Source: Cyclobacteriaceae bacterium
Lineage (GTDB): Bacteria; Bacteroidota; Bacteroidia; Cytophagales; Cyclobacteriaceae
DNA length: 64,000 nucleotides
NCBI GenBank assembly: GCA_016787665.1
Contig: JAEUUC010000009.1
Coordinates: forward strand, 505,744 to 569,743
Reading direction: 5' to 3'
The position numbers and the translations under genes are program-made. Below, one piece after another: positions 43,146-50,421 of this stretch. The notes beneath the pieces are model-generated. The model was not told where the DNA came from. It ran no database searches and saw only the letters and a program-made list of their open reading frames with translations. Position 1 is the stretch's first letter. Each line of letters begins with the position of its first letter.

Positions 43146-44255
43146 ATGAGCAAGCTCGCATTTATTTTGGCCGCTCTCGCGCTGTCTTTCCCGAACGCCA
43201 GCCTCGCGCAACGCACCAAACCGGTGGCGATAGGAGTCGTTGGCCTTACACACACGCATGTGCACTGGATATTTGAAAGCGAAAAAAAGGGAGACATCCG
43301 GATTGTCGGTATTGTTGAGCCCAACACAGCGTTGGCTCAACGCTACGCCAGCCAGCATGGGTTTTCCATGAGCAAGGTGTATGCTACCCTGGAGGCCATG
43401 ATTGAGGCTACTTTACCCGAGGCGGTATGTGCCTTTGGAACGATCTATGAGCACCTGGAAGTGGTAGAAAAGGCCGCCCCACGAGGCATTCACGTGATGG
43501 TTGAAAAACCGTTGGCCGTCAGCCTGGCCCATGCGAAAAAAATGCAGCGGCTCGCCCGGCAACACAACATTCACCTGCTCACCAACTATGAAACCACCTG
43601 GTACCCCACCAACCACAAAGCTTATGAACTGCTCAAGGCCGATTCCATTGGCAGCCTTCGAAAAGTGGTGGTGCGCGATGGCCACCGCGGCCCCAGGAAC
43701 ATCGGCATCAACCCGGAGTTTCTGGACTGGCTGACTGATCCCGTTCAAAACGGTGGCGGGGCCATTACTGATTTTGGCTGTTATGGCGTCAACCTGATGA
43801 CGTGGCTGATGCACGGCCGCAAGCCGCTGGGCGTTACGGCCATCACCCAGCAACTGCAGCGGGCCAACAATCCGAATGTAGATGATGAGGCCACGATTAT
43901 TTTAGACTATGGTGAGGCCAACGCCATCGTGCAGGCATCCTGGAATTGGCCCATCGGAAGAAAGGATATGGAGATCTATGGCACCCGCGGTGCCATTTAT
44001 GCCGACAACAAAAACACCTTGCGCATGCGGATCGCAGCCGGCTATGACGGCTATGACGAGAAAGTCACCACATGGCCTGCCCGCCCGGTGCCGTGGAATG
44101 ATCCCTTTTCATTTTTTGCCGCGGTGATCCGAAAAGAAGTTACCGTGGAACCTTATGATTTGTCTTCGCTCGAAAACAACATGGTGGTGATGGAGATTCT
44201 GGACGCGGCCATCCAAAGTGCAAAAAAGAAAAGAACCGTTACCCTGAGACCTTGA
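43146..44255 (+). CDS. Exported Gfo/Idh/MocA-family oxidoreductase
   Basis: A 369-residue protein with a signal peptide (cleaved after SLA) followed by an NAD(P)-binding Rossmann domain (IGVVGLTHTHVHWIFE, a variant of GxGxxG) and the family EKP motif (MVEKPLAVSLAHAKKM). The C-terminal half is the GFO_IDH beta-sheet domain, beginning near the GGAITDFGCYGVNLMTWLM helix. Exported members in Bacteroidota usually act on sugar derivatives. The substrate is unknown. No neighbouring sugar genes are present. Confidence 0.88.
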   Translation: MSKLAFILAALALSFPNASLAQRTKPVAIGVVGLTHTHVHWIFESEKKGDIRIVGIVEPNTALAQRYASQHGFSMSKVYATLEAMIEATLPEAVCAFGTIYEHLEVVEKAAPRGIHVMVEKPLAVSLAHAKKMQRLARQHNIHLLTNYETTWYPTNHKAYELLKADSIGSLRKVVVRDGHRGPRNIGINPEFLDWLTDPVQNGGGAITDFGCYGVNLMTWLMHGRKPLGVTAITQQLQRANNPNVDDEATIILDYGEANAIVQASWNWPIGRKDMEIYGTRGAIYADNKNTLRMRIAAGYDGYDEKVTTWPARPVPWNDPFSFFAAVIRKEVTVEPYDLSSLENNMVVMEILDAAIQSAKKKRTVTLRP

Positions 44256-44438
44256 GCAAAGGTGGCCCACCCCGCAGCTTTTTTGTCCCTACCGGCTGAA
44301 TGTCTGTTTTACTATACAGGCCCCTCCGCGGGTGACTCCTTGCTGCACCAACGGAATGCGGGCCTAAAATTTTGAATGCCCCATGCAAGCCGCTTTTGAA
44401 TTTTCTACTACATTGGGTGGGTCAAAATAATATTGCCT

Positions 44439-45074
44439 GTGATAGAAGGAGATTTAGGGATTGAGTCATCAGCACGAAATAAGGAAATGCGTGTCGCGTA
44501 TTTCATTGCTTTCTTTGCAGCCACGCTATCCTTTATTGACATCGGAGCCAATAATTTCCGGGATCGGGAAATCGTAGGAGTGAACAAAAAAATGACGGAG
44601 TATTCGCTCTATCATAGCAAGATACTGAAAGAGACGTTGATTCAGGCGGAGCGCGACTTGCTGTTTGACCTGATGCGCGCGGGAGCTGTAGTTGCTCACG
44701 ACACCTCAATTGTGCATGAGCGGCTTAAAAAATTCGACCAGGACTTAGCCACCATCAAAAGTCAGCAAATCGAACTGATGAATGGTTCATTGCCGGAGAC
44801 ACCTGATCAATGGACGATGCCCAACATCAACGGGGAGCTGGGAAAAATTAAGGGGCTGAAAAACTGGGAACGTGAAGTTGAAATACTGGATTTGACCGGA
44901 GATCGATTTGATTTGGCTTCTCTGTTGCTGGAATTAAGTTTGGTTATGGGCGCCATGGCGTTTATCGTTAGCCTTCCCAAAGCGAAAAATCTGTTTCGCT
45001 GGCTGATGATCGGCTTTGGCTTCGGGGGTATTCTTTTTGGTTTAGTCGGTTACTACCATACACTGAGTTTGTAA
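44439..45074 (+). CDS. Membrane protein resembling the DUF4337 family
   Basis: About 211 residues from a GTG at 44439. An ATG at 44487 would give 195 residues and still keep all helices; a TTG at 44433 is also possible. One N-terminal helix (AYFIAFFAATLSFIDIG) is followed by a soluble charged stretch with YSLYHSKILKETL, like the YQAKSIK segment of DUF4337. Two C-terminal helices end the protein. I do not know the function of this family. It is isolated upstream of repeat arrays. Confidence 0.65.
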   Translation: MIEGDLGIESSARNKEMRVAYFIAFFAATLSFIDIGANNFRDREIVGVNKKMTEYSLYHSKILKETLIQAERDLLFDLMRAGAVVAHDTSIVHERLKKFDQDLATIKSQQIELMNGSLPETPDQWTMPNINGELGKIKGLKNWEREVEILDLTGDRFDLASLLLELSLVMGAMAFIVSLPKAKNLFRWLMIGFGFGGILFGLVGYYHTLSL

Positions 45075-45159
45075 ACCGTAAGGCCCTGGTTTTATCGCTT
45101 ACGCGCTCCGTCATGGATTCCGAAGGATGAATGACGAGGACGCTTGCCCGGCCTCTCTT

Positions 45160-45345
45160 TTCGAAGCCTTATCCTGAGGCACGCGTTGCGCGTGCCGAAG
45201 GATCCCCTCATCGTAACACCGAACTACTAAAAAGGGGATTCTTCGCTACCGACCTCCACGCATCGGCTACTTTGCTTCGATAGCCATTTGTATATGCCCG
45301 GGCTGCTTTACGTTACCCGCTCAGAATGCAGTTTGTGTTTTGTTT
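45160..45345 (+). repeat. Interspersed repeat B, single copy
   Basis: Same order of blocks as the 42.3-43.0 kb array, with the GGCACGCG/CGCGTGCC hairpin head, ending at CGCTCAGAATGCAG. Confidence 0.75.
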
Positions 45346-45379
45346 TGGACCCGTCACCTTCGGCTCCCTAGCTTCCTTC

Positions 45380-45516
45380 CGTCATTGCGAGGAACGACAC
45401 CCGAGGAACGAGGGTGGAGGACGAAGCAATCTCTACGGCCTGGGCGTCACCCAATGCAAAAGGTTTGCGATGAAGTTTAGAGATGGCTTCGTCACCTTCA
45501 GTTCCTCGCCATGACG
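45380..45516. repeat. Interspersed palindromic repeat A, copy 5
   Basis: CGTCATTGCGAGGAACGAC at the left and CCTCGCCATGACG at the right, without the hairpin insert. It is followed by the same linker (CCCACTAAAGTAGTCCC) seen between copies 1 and 2. Confidence 0.7.
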
Positions 45517-45536
45517 TTCCCCACTAAAGTAGTCCC

Positions 45537-45672
45537 CGTCATTGCGAGGATCGACACCCGAGGAACGAGGGTGGAGGACGAAGCAATCTCTACAGCCTGA
45601 ACCTAACTAAATGCAAAGGGTTGCGAGCAGCGGTAGAGATGGCTTCGTCACCTTCGGTTCCTCGCCATGACG
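45537..45672. repeat. Interspersed palindromic repeat A, copy 6
   Basis: Nearly identical to copy 4 at 38163-38319 but lacking the 21-nt hairpin module between GGACG and AAGCAATC. Confidence 0.75.
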
Positions 45673-45759
45673 CACTTTCCGTATAGATACCTTCAGCCTG
45701 AACTGACCTCGCCATGACCTAGACCGTATACGTCCCATTCAAAATCATTATTTTCACAT

Positions 45760-46062
45760 ATGGAACGCGGAGGCTGTGTGTATATCATGACCAATCGCAA
45801 TCGCACGACATTGTACACAGGTGTTACGTCTGATTTGCCGGGACGTGTGGTGGAGCACCGCGACCGGGGATACCCCAACAGCTTTACCGCACGTTACAAT
45901 TGCAAGCATCTCGTCTACTACGAATGTTTCCATTCCATTGAAGAAGCTATCGCGCGCGAGAAGCAAATTAAAGGTGGCTCGCGCGCAGACAAACTCAAAC
46001 TCATCAACCAACGCAATCCGGATTGGAAAGACCTTTTCGATGAAGAAGTGAGTAAATGGTAA
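45760..46062 (+). CDS. GIY-YIG nuclease-domain protein (UPF0213/YhbQ-like)
   Basis: A 100-residue single-domain GIY-YIG protein. The marks are CVYIMTNRNRTTLYTGVTSDLPGRVVEHR (GIY and YIG equivalents plus the catalytic-type Arg), followed by LVYYECFHSIEEAIAREKQIKGGSRADKLKLI with the conserved Glu. Family members are small nucleases of uncertain role in DNA repair or mobility. It is wholly embedded in repeat A/B arrays on both sides. Confidence 0.9.
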   Translation: MERGGCVYIMTNRNRTTLYTGVTSDLPGRVVEHRDRGYPNSFTARYNCKHLVYYECFHSIEEAIAREKQIKGGSRADKLKLINQRNPDWKDLFDEEVSKW

Positions 46063-46088
46063 TCGTTTTGATACGAATTGGAAGGACA

Positions 46089-46307
46089 CGGACGCTTGCC
46101 CGCCAAACAGGCGGGAAGCAATCTCTGTTGGTTATGCCCAACTAAATGCCGAGGGTTACGAGAAACGGTAGGGATGGCTTCGGCCTGAAGCAGGCCTCGC
46201 CATGACGTACTTTCCGCAGAGATGGCTTCGTCACCTTCGGTTCCTCGCCATGACGCTCCCCCAAAACGTGTTGAGATTGCTTCGGGCCGAGACGGGCCTC
46301 GCCATGA
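46089..46307. repeat. Fragmented repeat A copies after the GIY-YIG gene
   Basis: A 5'-truncated copy with the hairpin insert (46095-46115) runs to about 46207, followed by two right-arm fragments (46219-46256 and 46271-46307) ending in CCTCGCCATGA. Confidence 0.65.
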
Positions 46308-46314
46308 TGAACGG

Positions 46315-46734
46315 CTAACCCCGAACCTCAATAGCAGGATTGATCCGTTTTAAAGATGTCAGAAAATCGTCTTCCCGTTGTGGAGTAACATACAAATCAT
46401 CAAACTGATTGTAGTGAATCACCAGCCCGCGGGTAGCGGCCGCAGCTTTGTAACCAGCCCACAAGGTTTGGTTCCGCTCAATCTTTCGGATTGTCAAAAT
46501 CGCTACACTGCCCCGGAAGAAGCCTGTACGATAAAAAAGCTGGTCACCTTCGATCCGGTAATCGGTGCGAAACAACGTGCCGGTGAGCAGCACAATAGGA
46601 ACGAACATCGGGAGAAGACCCCAGCGGGGCCCTTCGGCAAAAAGTAGAAACCAGAAGGCCAGCAAGATCAGAGCACCCCAAAGTATCCAGAGAAACGGGC
46701 TCTTTCGGGAGACAAAAAAAGTAGTGCTGTTCAT
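46315..46734 (-). CDS. Bacterial PH-domain membrane protein
   Basis: About 139 residues starting at the ATG at 46734 (MNSTTFFVSRK). The upstream ATG at 46761 adds nine residues with no support. Two membrane helices (about residues 12-28 and 35-53) are followed by a bacterial PH-type domain: DYRIEGDQLFYRTGFFRGSVAILTIRKIE, then GLVIHYNQFDDLYVTPQREDDFLTSLKRINP. Such YdbT/DUF304-like proteins have an unclear role at the membrane. It runs toward the repeats, with no neighbour close on the same strand. Confidence 0.8.
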   Translation of the reverse strand: MNSTTFFVSRKSPFLWILWGALILLAFWFLLFAEGPRWGLLPMFVPIVLLTGTLFRTDYRIEGDQLFYRTGFFRGSVAILTIRKIERNQTLWAGYKAAAATRGLVIHYNQFDDLYVTPQREDDFLTSLKRINPAIEVRG

Positions 46735-46797
46735 AGTCGTTACTTCAGAATGGAATTCCAAAAACCTTTGCGCCTGTTGATTTTCTCTGCTCGTTCG

Positions 46798-47325
46798 CTA
46801 GGGCTTCAACGCCTCCCACTCCTGTTCGGTTGCGCGCGTTTTTTGATACTCCATCAACGATAACCACACGCCCTTTTGCTTCACCAGCAGGCCTTCGAAA
46901 TGCACCGCCCCACTGGAGAGCACCTTGCCGTTGGCATCCACGGAAGTGAAAAAGAAAATGCCGGTTTCGTGTGCACTGGTAGCATCACCCACGCGTTGCG
47001 AGAAACGGAACGCCACGTTGTTCTTCACCTTGCCGGCTTTCGTGTCCACAAATCCGGATTTCCATTGCGCCAATTGCTCGCTTATTGGAGACGAGCGCTT
47101 GTTCTTGCCGGTGGTAAACACACACACGGCATCCGGATGATAGCTGGCTGCGTAGCCTTCGAAGTCGCCCTCGCGCACCGTACGGGCTACCTCCGCCCAA
47201 TAGCGATTGAGTTCAATCAGTCGCACGGAATCAGCCCGTGAAGGTGAAGCCGCCTGACTGAAAGCGAGCGTGCTGACAAAAAGCAATAAAACGGCAGGTG
47301 CGAAATGTAGTTTGCGGTTCACCAT
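46798..47325 (-). CDS. Exported SnoaL/DUF4440-like (NTF2-fold) protein
   Basis: A 175-residue protein with a signal peptide (cleaved near FSQA) and an NTF2-like cone fold (ELNRYWAEVARTVREGDFEGYAASYHPDAVCVF, then ETGIFFFTSVDANGKV and VHFEGLLVKQKGVWLSLMEYQ). The fold occurs in small-molecule-binding enzymes and in binding domains. No catalytic residues can be assigned. It lies 63 bases upstream of the PH-domain gene on the same strand, but a gap of that size does not prove an operon. Confidence 0.82.
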   Translation of the reverse strand: MVNRKLHFAPAVLLLFVSTLAFSQAASPSRADSVRLIELNRYWAEVARTVREGDFEGYAASYHPDAVCVFTTGKNKRSSPISEQLAQWKSGFVDTKAGKVKNNVAFRFSQRVGDATSAHETGIFFFTSVDANGKVLSSGAVHFEGLLVKQKGVWLSLMEYQKTRATEQEWEALKP

Positions 47326-47458
47326 AAACGGATGTATGAGAATTTATTACCCCGAAGCTAACGTATTTGCCGGATTTGCCTGCGTTTTGGCGCGCAGGTT
47401 TGCGCCCGTGCCAGCATCGCGCATTTTCCTACCTTCGTGATATCAACCCCTACCCGGT

Positions 47459-48385
47459 ATGCCGAAATTCACCGTCACCAAAACCATCACCATTCAGGCT
47501 TCACCTGAGAAAGTCTATTCCATTATCAGCGATTACCACCACTGGCCTGCGTGGTCACCCTGGTTGATCACCGAGCCCGGTGTGAATGTGGTCGTGAAAT
47601 CCGGAGGTAAAGAATACACCTGGGAAGGCAAACGCACCGGCAGCGGAGAGATGAAGGTGTTAAAAGAAGGAGCGCCCCATCGCCTTGACATGGTCGTGAA
47701 CTTTCTCAAGCCATGGAAATCCACTTCACCCGTGTGGTTCGAACTGAAACCGCAAGGCCAAGGCACGGAGGTAACGTGGGGCATGACGGGCAGCCTGCCG
47801 TTCTTTATGTTCTTCATGACGAAAATGATGACGGCCTACCTCGGCATGGATTACCACCGCGGTTTGCTGATGTTGAAAGACTACATTGAAACGGGCAACG
47901 TACCTTCCAAACTTACCTTCAAAGGCATTCAACCCTATGCCGGCTGTACCTACATCGGCATCAAAACCAACTGCACAATGGACACACTCTCCGGCAAGAT
48001 GTCCGATGATTTTGCGAAACTATCGGCCTGGGCTGCGCAGCATGCCGGTGATGTGGCTGGTCCGGGCTTTTCGATTTACCACACGTGGGATGTGGTGAAA
48101 AACAAAGTGGCGTACACGTCAGCTTTTCCCGTGAAGCAGGTGCCCGGCCAACTTCCGGCCGGCTTCATCAGCGGGTCGATACCGGCCATGAACGTAAACA
48201 CGATTGCGCACACCGGCACGTATGCCCACCTGGGCAATGCGTGGACAACACAGTACATGATGCAGCGCAATAAAGAATATAAGTATCGGAAGGGCATCGA
48301 TCCGTTTGAGGTCTATGCGAACATGCCGGGCCAGGTGCCCGATGAACAACTGGTCACCGAGATTCATTTTCCTGTGGCCGGATGA
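47459..48385 (+). CDS. SRPBCC domain fused to a GyrI-like effector-binding domain
   Basis: A 308-residue soluble protein. Residues 1-145 are a polyketide-cyclase/SRPBCC ligand-binding domain (ITIQASPEKVYSIISDYHHWPAWSPW, WEGKRTGSGEMKVL, EVTWGMTGSLPFF). Residues 155-308 are a GyrI-like/AraC effector-binding domain (YIGIKTNCTMD, NTIAHTGTYAHLGNAW, DPFEVYANMPGQVPDEQLVTEIHFPVA). It has no DNA-binding part, so it may bind a hydrophobic ligand or a small cationic molecule. It starts divergently from the DUF4440 gene. Confidence 0.88.
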   Translation: MPKFTVTKTITIQASPEKVYSIISDYHHWPAWSPWLITEPGVNVVVKSGGKEYTWEGKRTGSGEMKVLKEGAPHRLDMVVNFLKPWKSTSPVWFELKPQGQGTEVTWGMTGSLPFFMFFMTKMMTAYLGMDYHRGLLMLKDYIETGNVPSKLTFKGIQPYAGCTYIGIKTNCTMDTLSGKMSDDFAKLSAWAAQHAGDVAGPGFSIYHTWDVVKNKVAYTSAFPVKQVPGQLPAGFISGSIPAMNVNTIAHTGTYAHLGNAWTTQYMMQRNKEYKYRKGIDPFEVYANMPGQVPDEQLVTEIHFPVAG

Positions 48386-48411
48386 TCGTGCGTAAACGGC
48401 AGGACTTCTGT

Positions 48412-49266
48412 TTAATTTTTGAACTCTGTCTGTAAAAACGCCCATACCGAATCCATGTGCTGAAGCGGTACCGCATGCCCACCCTCGAAGGCGAGGTGGC
48501 GGTAGTGATGCGTAAAGTGATGCCGCGCCAACCGCTGCATGATCTGATCGCTCATTTCCGTGGCCGGCCACTGGTCATCGGCTTTGCCGGAGAGCAATAA
48601 CACCGGGCCGTTGATTTTCTCTACTTCAATTTCCGCTCGCTGTACAGCCGCTGTATCTTCCAGCATCATGGAAAACGCTGCATACAAATCACCTTTGATG
48701 GCGGGCACAATGGTTTCGAAAGACGCAGGCACATACGGCACCTCCGCCCCGTTGTACTGCCATGAGGAGGTGTTGGCTGCGATGGTTAACGCGGGAAAAC
48801 TAACATGTGCGGGCGCGAGTGCCACCACGCCCTTAAATTTCGGGAACCGACTCGCCAGATTAAGCACCAATTCGGCTCCTTTCGAGCTACCCATAAGGAT
48901 GATGCGGCTGGTATCCAGTTGTGGATGCCGCTGGGCGATGCTGAAAATTGTATCGGCAATCGCGTTGAGTGAAATGCGATCCAATGCTCCAGGCGAATTT
49001 TCTGTTTTAAAATATCCGATCGCCAGCAGCGCAAACCCGCGCGCCAAAAGACTGTCGCGATGGGGTTTTAGATACCTGCGTTCCCAATCGTTGCCCCCCG
49101 AGCCGCCTCCAAAGGCCACCACCAGTGGTTGCCGCGGGCCATCACTCAAGAACAAGTGGGTATCCATCATGCCATGGTAAGCCGACAGCGAAGGTGCCTG
49201 TGAGACAAAAGCACCGAGCAGGAAGACCACCACCAGCAGCCCGCCCAGCAGATGTGGCCACCTCAT
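48412..49266 (-). CDS. BAAT-type acyl-CoA thioester hydrolase-like alpha/beta hydrolase
   Basis: A 284-residue protein with an N-terminal membrane helix or signal anchor (residues 5-25). The nucleophile serine is S128 in GSSKGAE, the BAAT variant of GxSxG. KADDQWP supplies the Asp and EGGHAVPL the His. The FGGGSGGNDWERRYL segment near residue 52 is the oxyanion region. It ends three bases before the XRE regulator's gene begins on the same strand (regulator upstream), so the two form an operon. The natural substrate is not known. Confidence 0.83.
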   Translation of the reverse strand: MRWPHLLGGLLVVVFLLGAFVSQAPSLSAYHGMMDTHLFLSDGPRQPLVVAFGGGSGGNDWERRYLKPHRDSLLARGFALLAIGYFKTENSPGALDRISLNAIADTIFSIAQRHPQLDTSRIILMGSSKGAELVLNLASRFPKFKGVVALAPAHVSFPALTIAANTSSWQYNGAEVPYVPASFETIVPAIKGDLYAAFSMMLEDTAAVQRAEIEVEKINGPVLLLSGKADDQWPATEMSDQIMQRLARHHFTHHYRHLAFEGGHAVPLQHMDSVWAFLQTEFKN

Positions 49267-49269
49267 TGG

Positions 49270-50079
49270 CTACGCCAGTTGTGTTCTTGATTTCGACAAG
49301 TACTCATAGCCGTGGTAAAGCAGCAAAATCTCCACTACCGTAGCGGGAATCACTACGGCCAGTGCGATGAAGAAGAGCAGCACGGTAATCAGCGCGCAGC
49401 CCATCACGATTTCCAGTATGCCGGCTACTTTGGCCAGCCCGCCCATGCCGTCTTGCAGGCGCAGCAGCGCAATGCCAAAAAGCAACGAGCAAATGCCAAC
49501 AACGATGGCGAGGATGACGTAGGGCAAGCTCAATTCCTCCATCGAGGTGCGGAACATAGCGACATCAACAAAACCGGAGGCAGCCACCGCCAGCATCATG
49601 AGCACGGCCGCCACGGTAAGCAGTTTGTTTTCGAACAGCCGCGCCAGCAATAAAAACCCACGCGCAAATAGCACGTACGCTCCGATCATGCCTGCGGTGA
49701 GCGTAATGTAGATCCAGCGCAGGCCCTCCGTACGGTTGTCGGACGAGGTAAGCCAGGCCAAATCCATGGCGGTGAGCGCCAATTCGAATACGAGATAAAC
49801 GGCACCGGCCACTACGGCAACAAGTAATTGCTGTTGGTGTTGATGCTGGGGATGGTTAACAGTTTGCATATGAGTTGGATGGGTTGTGTTGAACGTGTAT
49901 TCCGCACCGAGTGCGCGCCACAGTATTTTTACGGTAGAGAGTCGCGGTAGCACTTCTCCGGCTTCAATGCGTTGGATGGTGCGCACGCTTACATGGCTTT
50001 TTTCTACCAGCTCTTCCTGCGTGAGATTTTGTTGCTTGCGCAGGGCGGCCAATTGTTGGCCGAGTTCGGGTTGTTGCAT
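49270..50079 (-). CDS. XRE-family DNA-binding protein with membrane domain
   Basis: About 269 residues from the ATG at 50079 (MQQPELGQQL). An ATG at 50100 adds seven residues. Residues 5-60 are an XRE helix-turn-helix (ALRKQQNLTQEELVEKSHVSVRTIQRIEAGEVLPRLSTVK). The remaining part has about six membrane helices. Such HTH-membrane fusions are common in Bacteroidota. It lies three bases from the BAAT-type hydrolase gene and probably controls its own operon. Confidence 0.85.
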   Translation of the reverse strand: MQQPELGQQLAALRKQQNLTQEELVEKSHVSVRTIQRIEAGEVLPRLSTVKILWRALGAEYTFNTTHPTHMQTVNHPQHQHQQQLLVAVVAGAVYLVFELALTAMDLAWLTSSDNRTEGLRWIYITLTAGMIGAYVLFARGFLLLARLFENKLLTVAAVLMMLAVAASGFVDVAMFRTSMEELSLPYVILAIVVGICSLLFGIALLRLQDGMGGLAKVAGILEIVMGCALITVLLFFIALAVVIPATVVEILLLYHGYEYLSKSRTQLA

Positions 50080-50421
50080 GGGGGTAATTTTCTGCTGCAA
50101 TGATACGGGCCGGTGTGTTTTGGAGCTAAAATTTCACCCGCCACTTGCCCGTCATTTGCCGGAAAGCGGATTTTGGGCTGGAGTGCGGCTTTCTCGCCCC
50201 CCCTGCAAGGTTTGCACAATGATTATAAAGCGATTTGACATGTGGACCCGGCCAGCGCCAATCGGGTTACCCAAACGCGGGCCGCACAACAAGGCCTGCG
50301 TGGACAACGCGCAGCAGGGACTTGAAGTGGCGAACGAAGTGAGGCCCGCAGGGCGGAAGCGAAGCGAACCCCGCAAAGGCCCGTGGCTGCCCGAGCCTGT
50401 GCTTCGATGAGCGATACCGTT
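50080..50421. other. GC-rich intergenic region (342 bases) with short inverted repeats
   Basis: Between the XRE gene and the PQQ dehydrogenase. It is GC-rich and has short inverted repeats such as CTGCG...CGCAG around 50299. I see no gene, known repeat family member or RNA with confidence. Confidence 0.4.

Larger units (their letters stand above)
45075..45759. other. Mixed repeat A and B array (685 bases)
   Basis: One repeat B copy (about 45160-45345) and two repeat A copies (45380-45516, 45537-45672). The remaining bases before the GIY-YIG gene hold no clear promoter. No gene is supported. Confidence 0.6.

Noticed and set aside
23000..47000. CRISPR array
   Set aside because: The repeats at 23-24, 36-38, 42-43 and 45-46 kb are long, irregularly spaced and palindromic, without short unique spacers of equal length.
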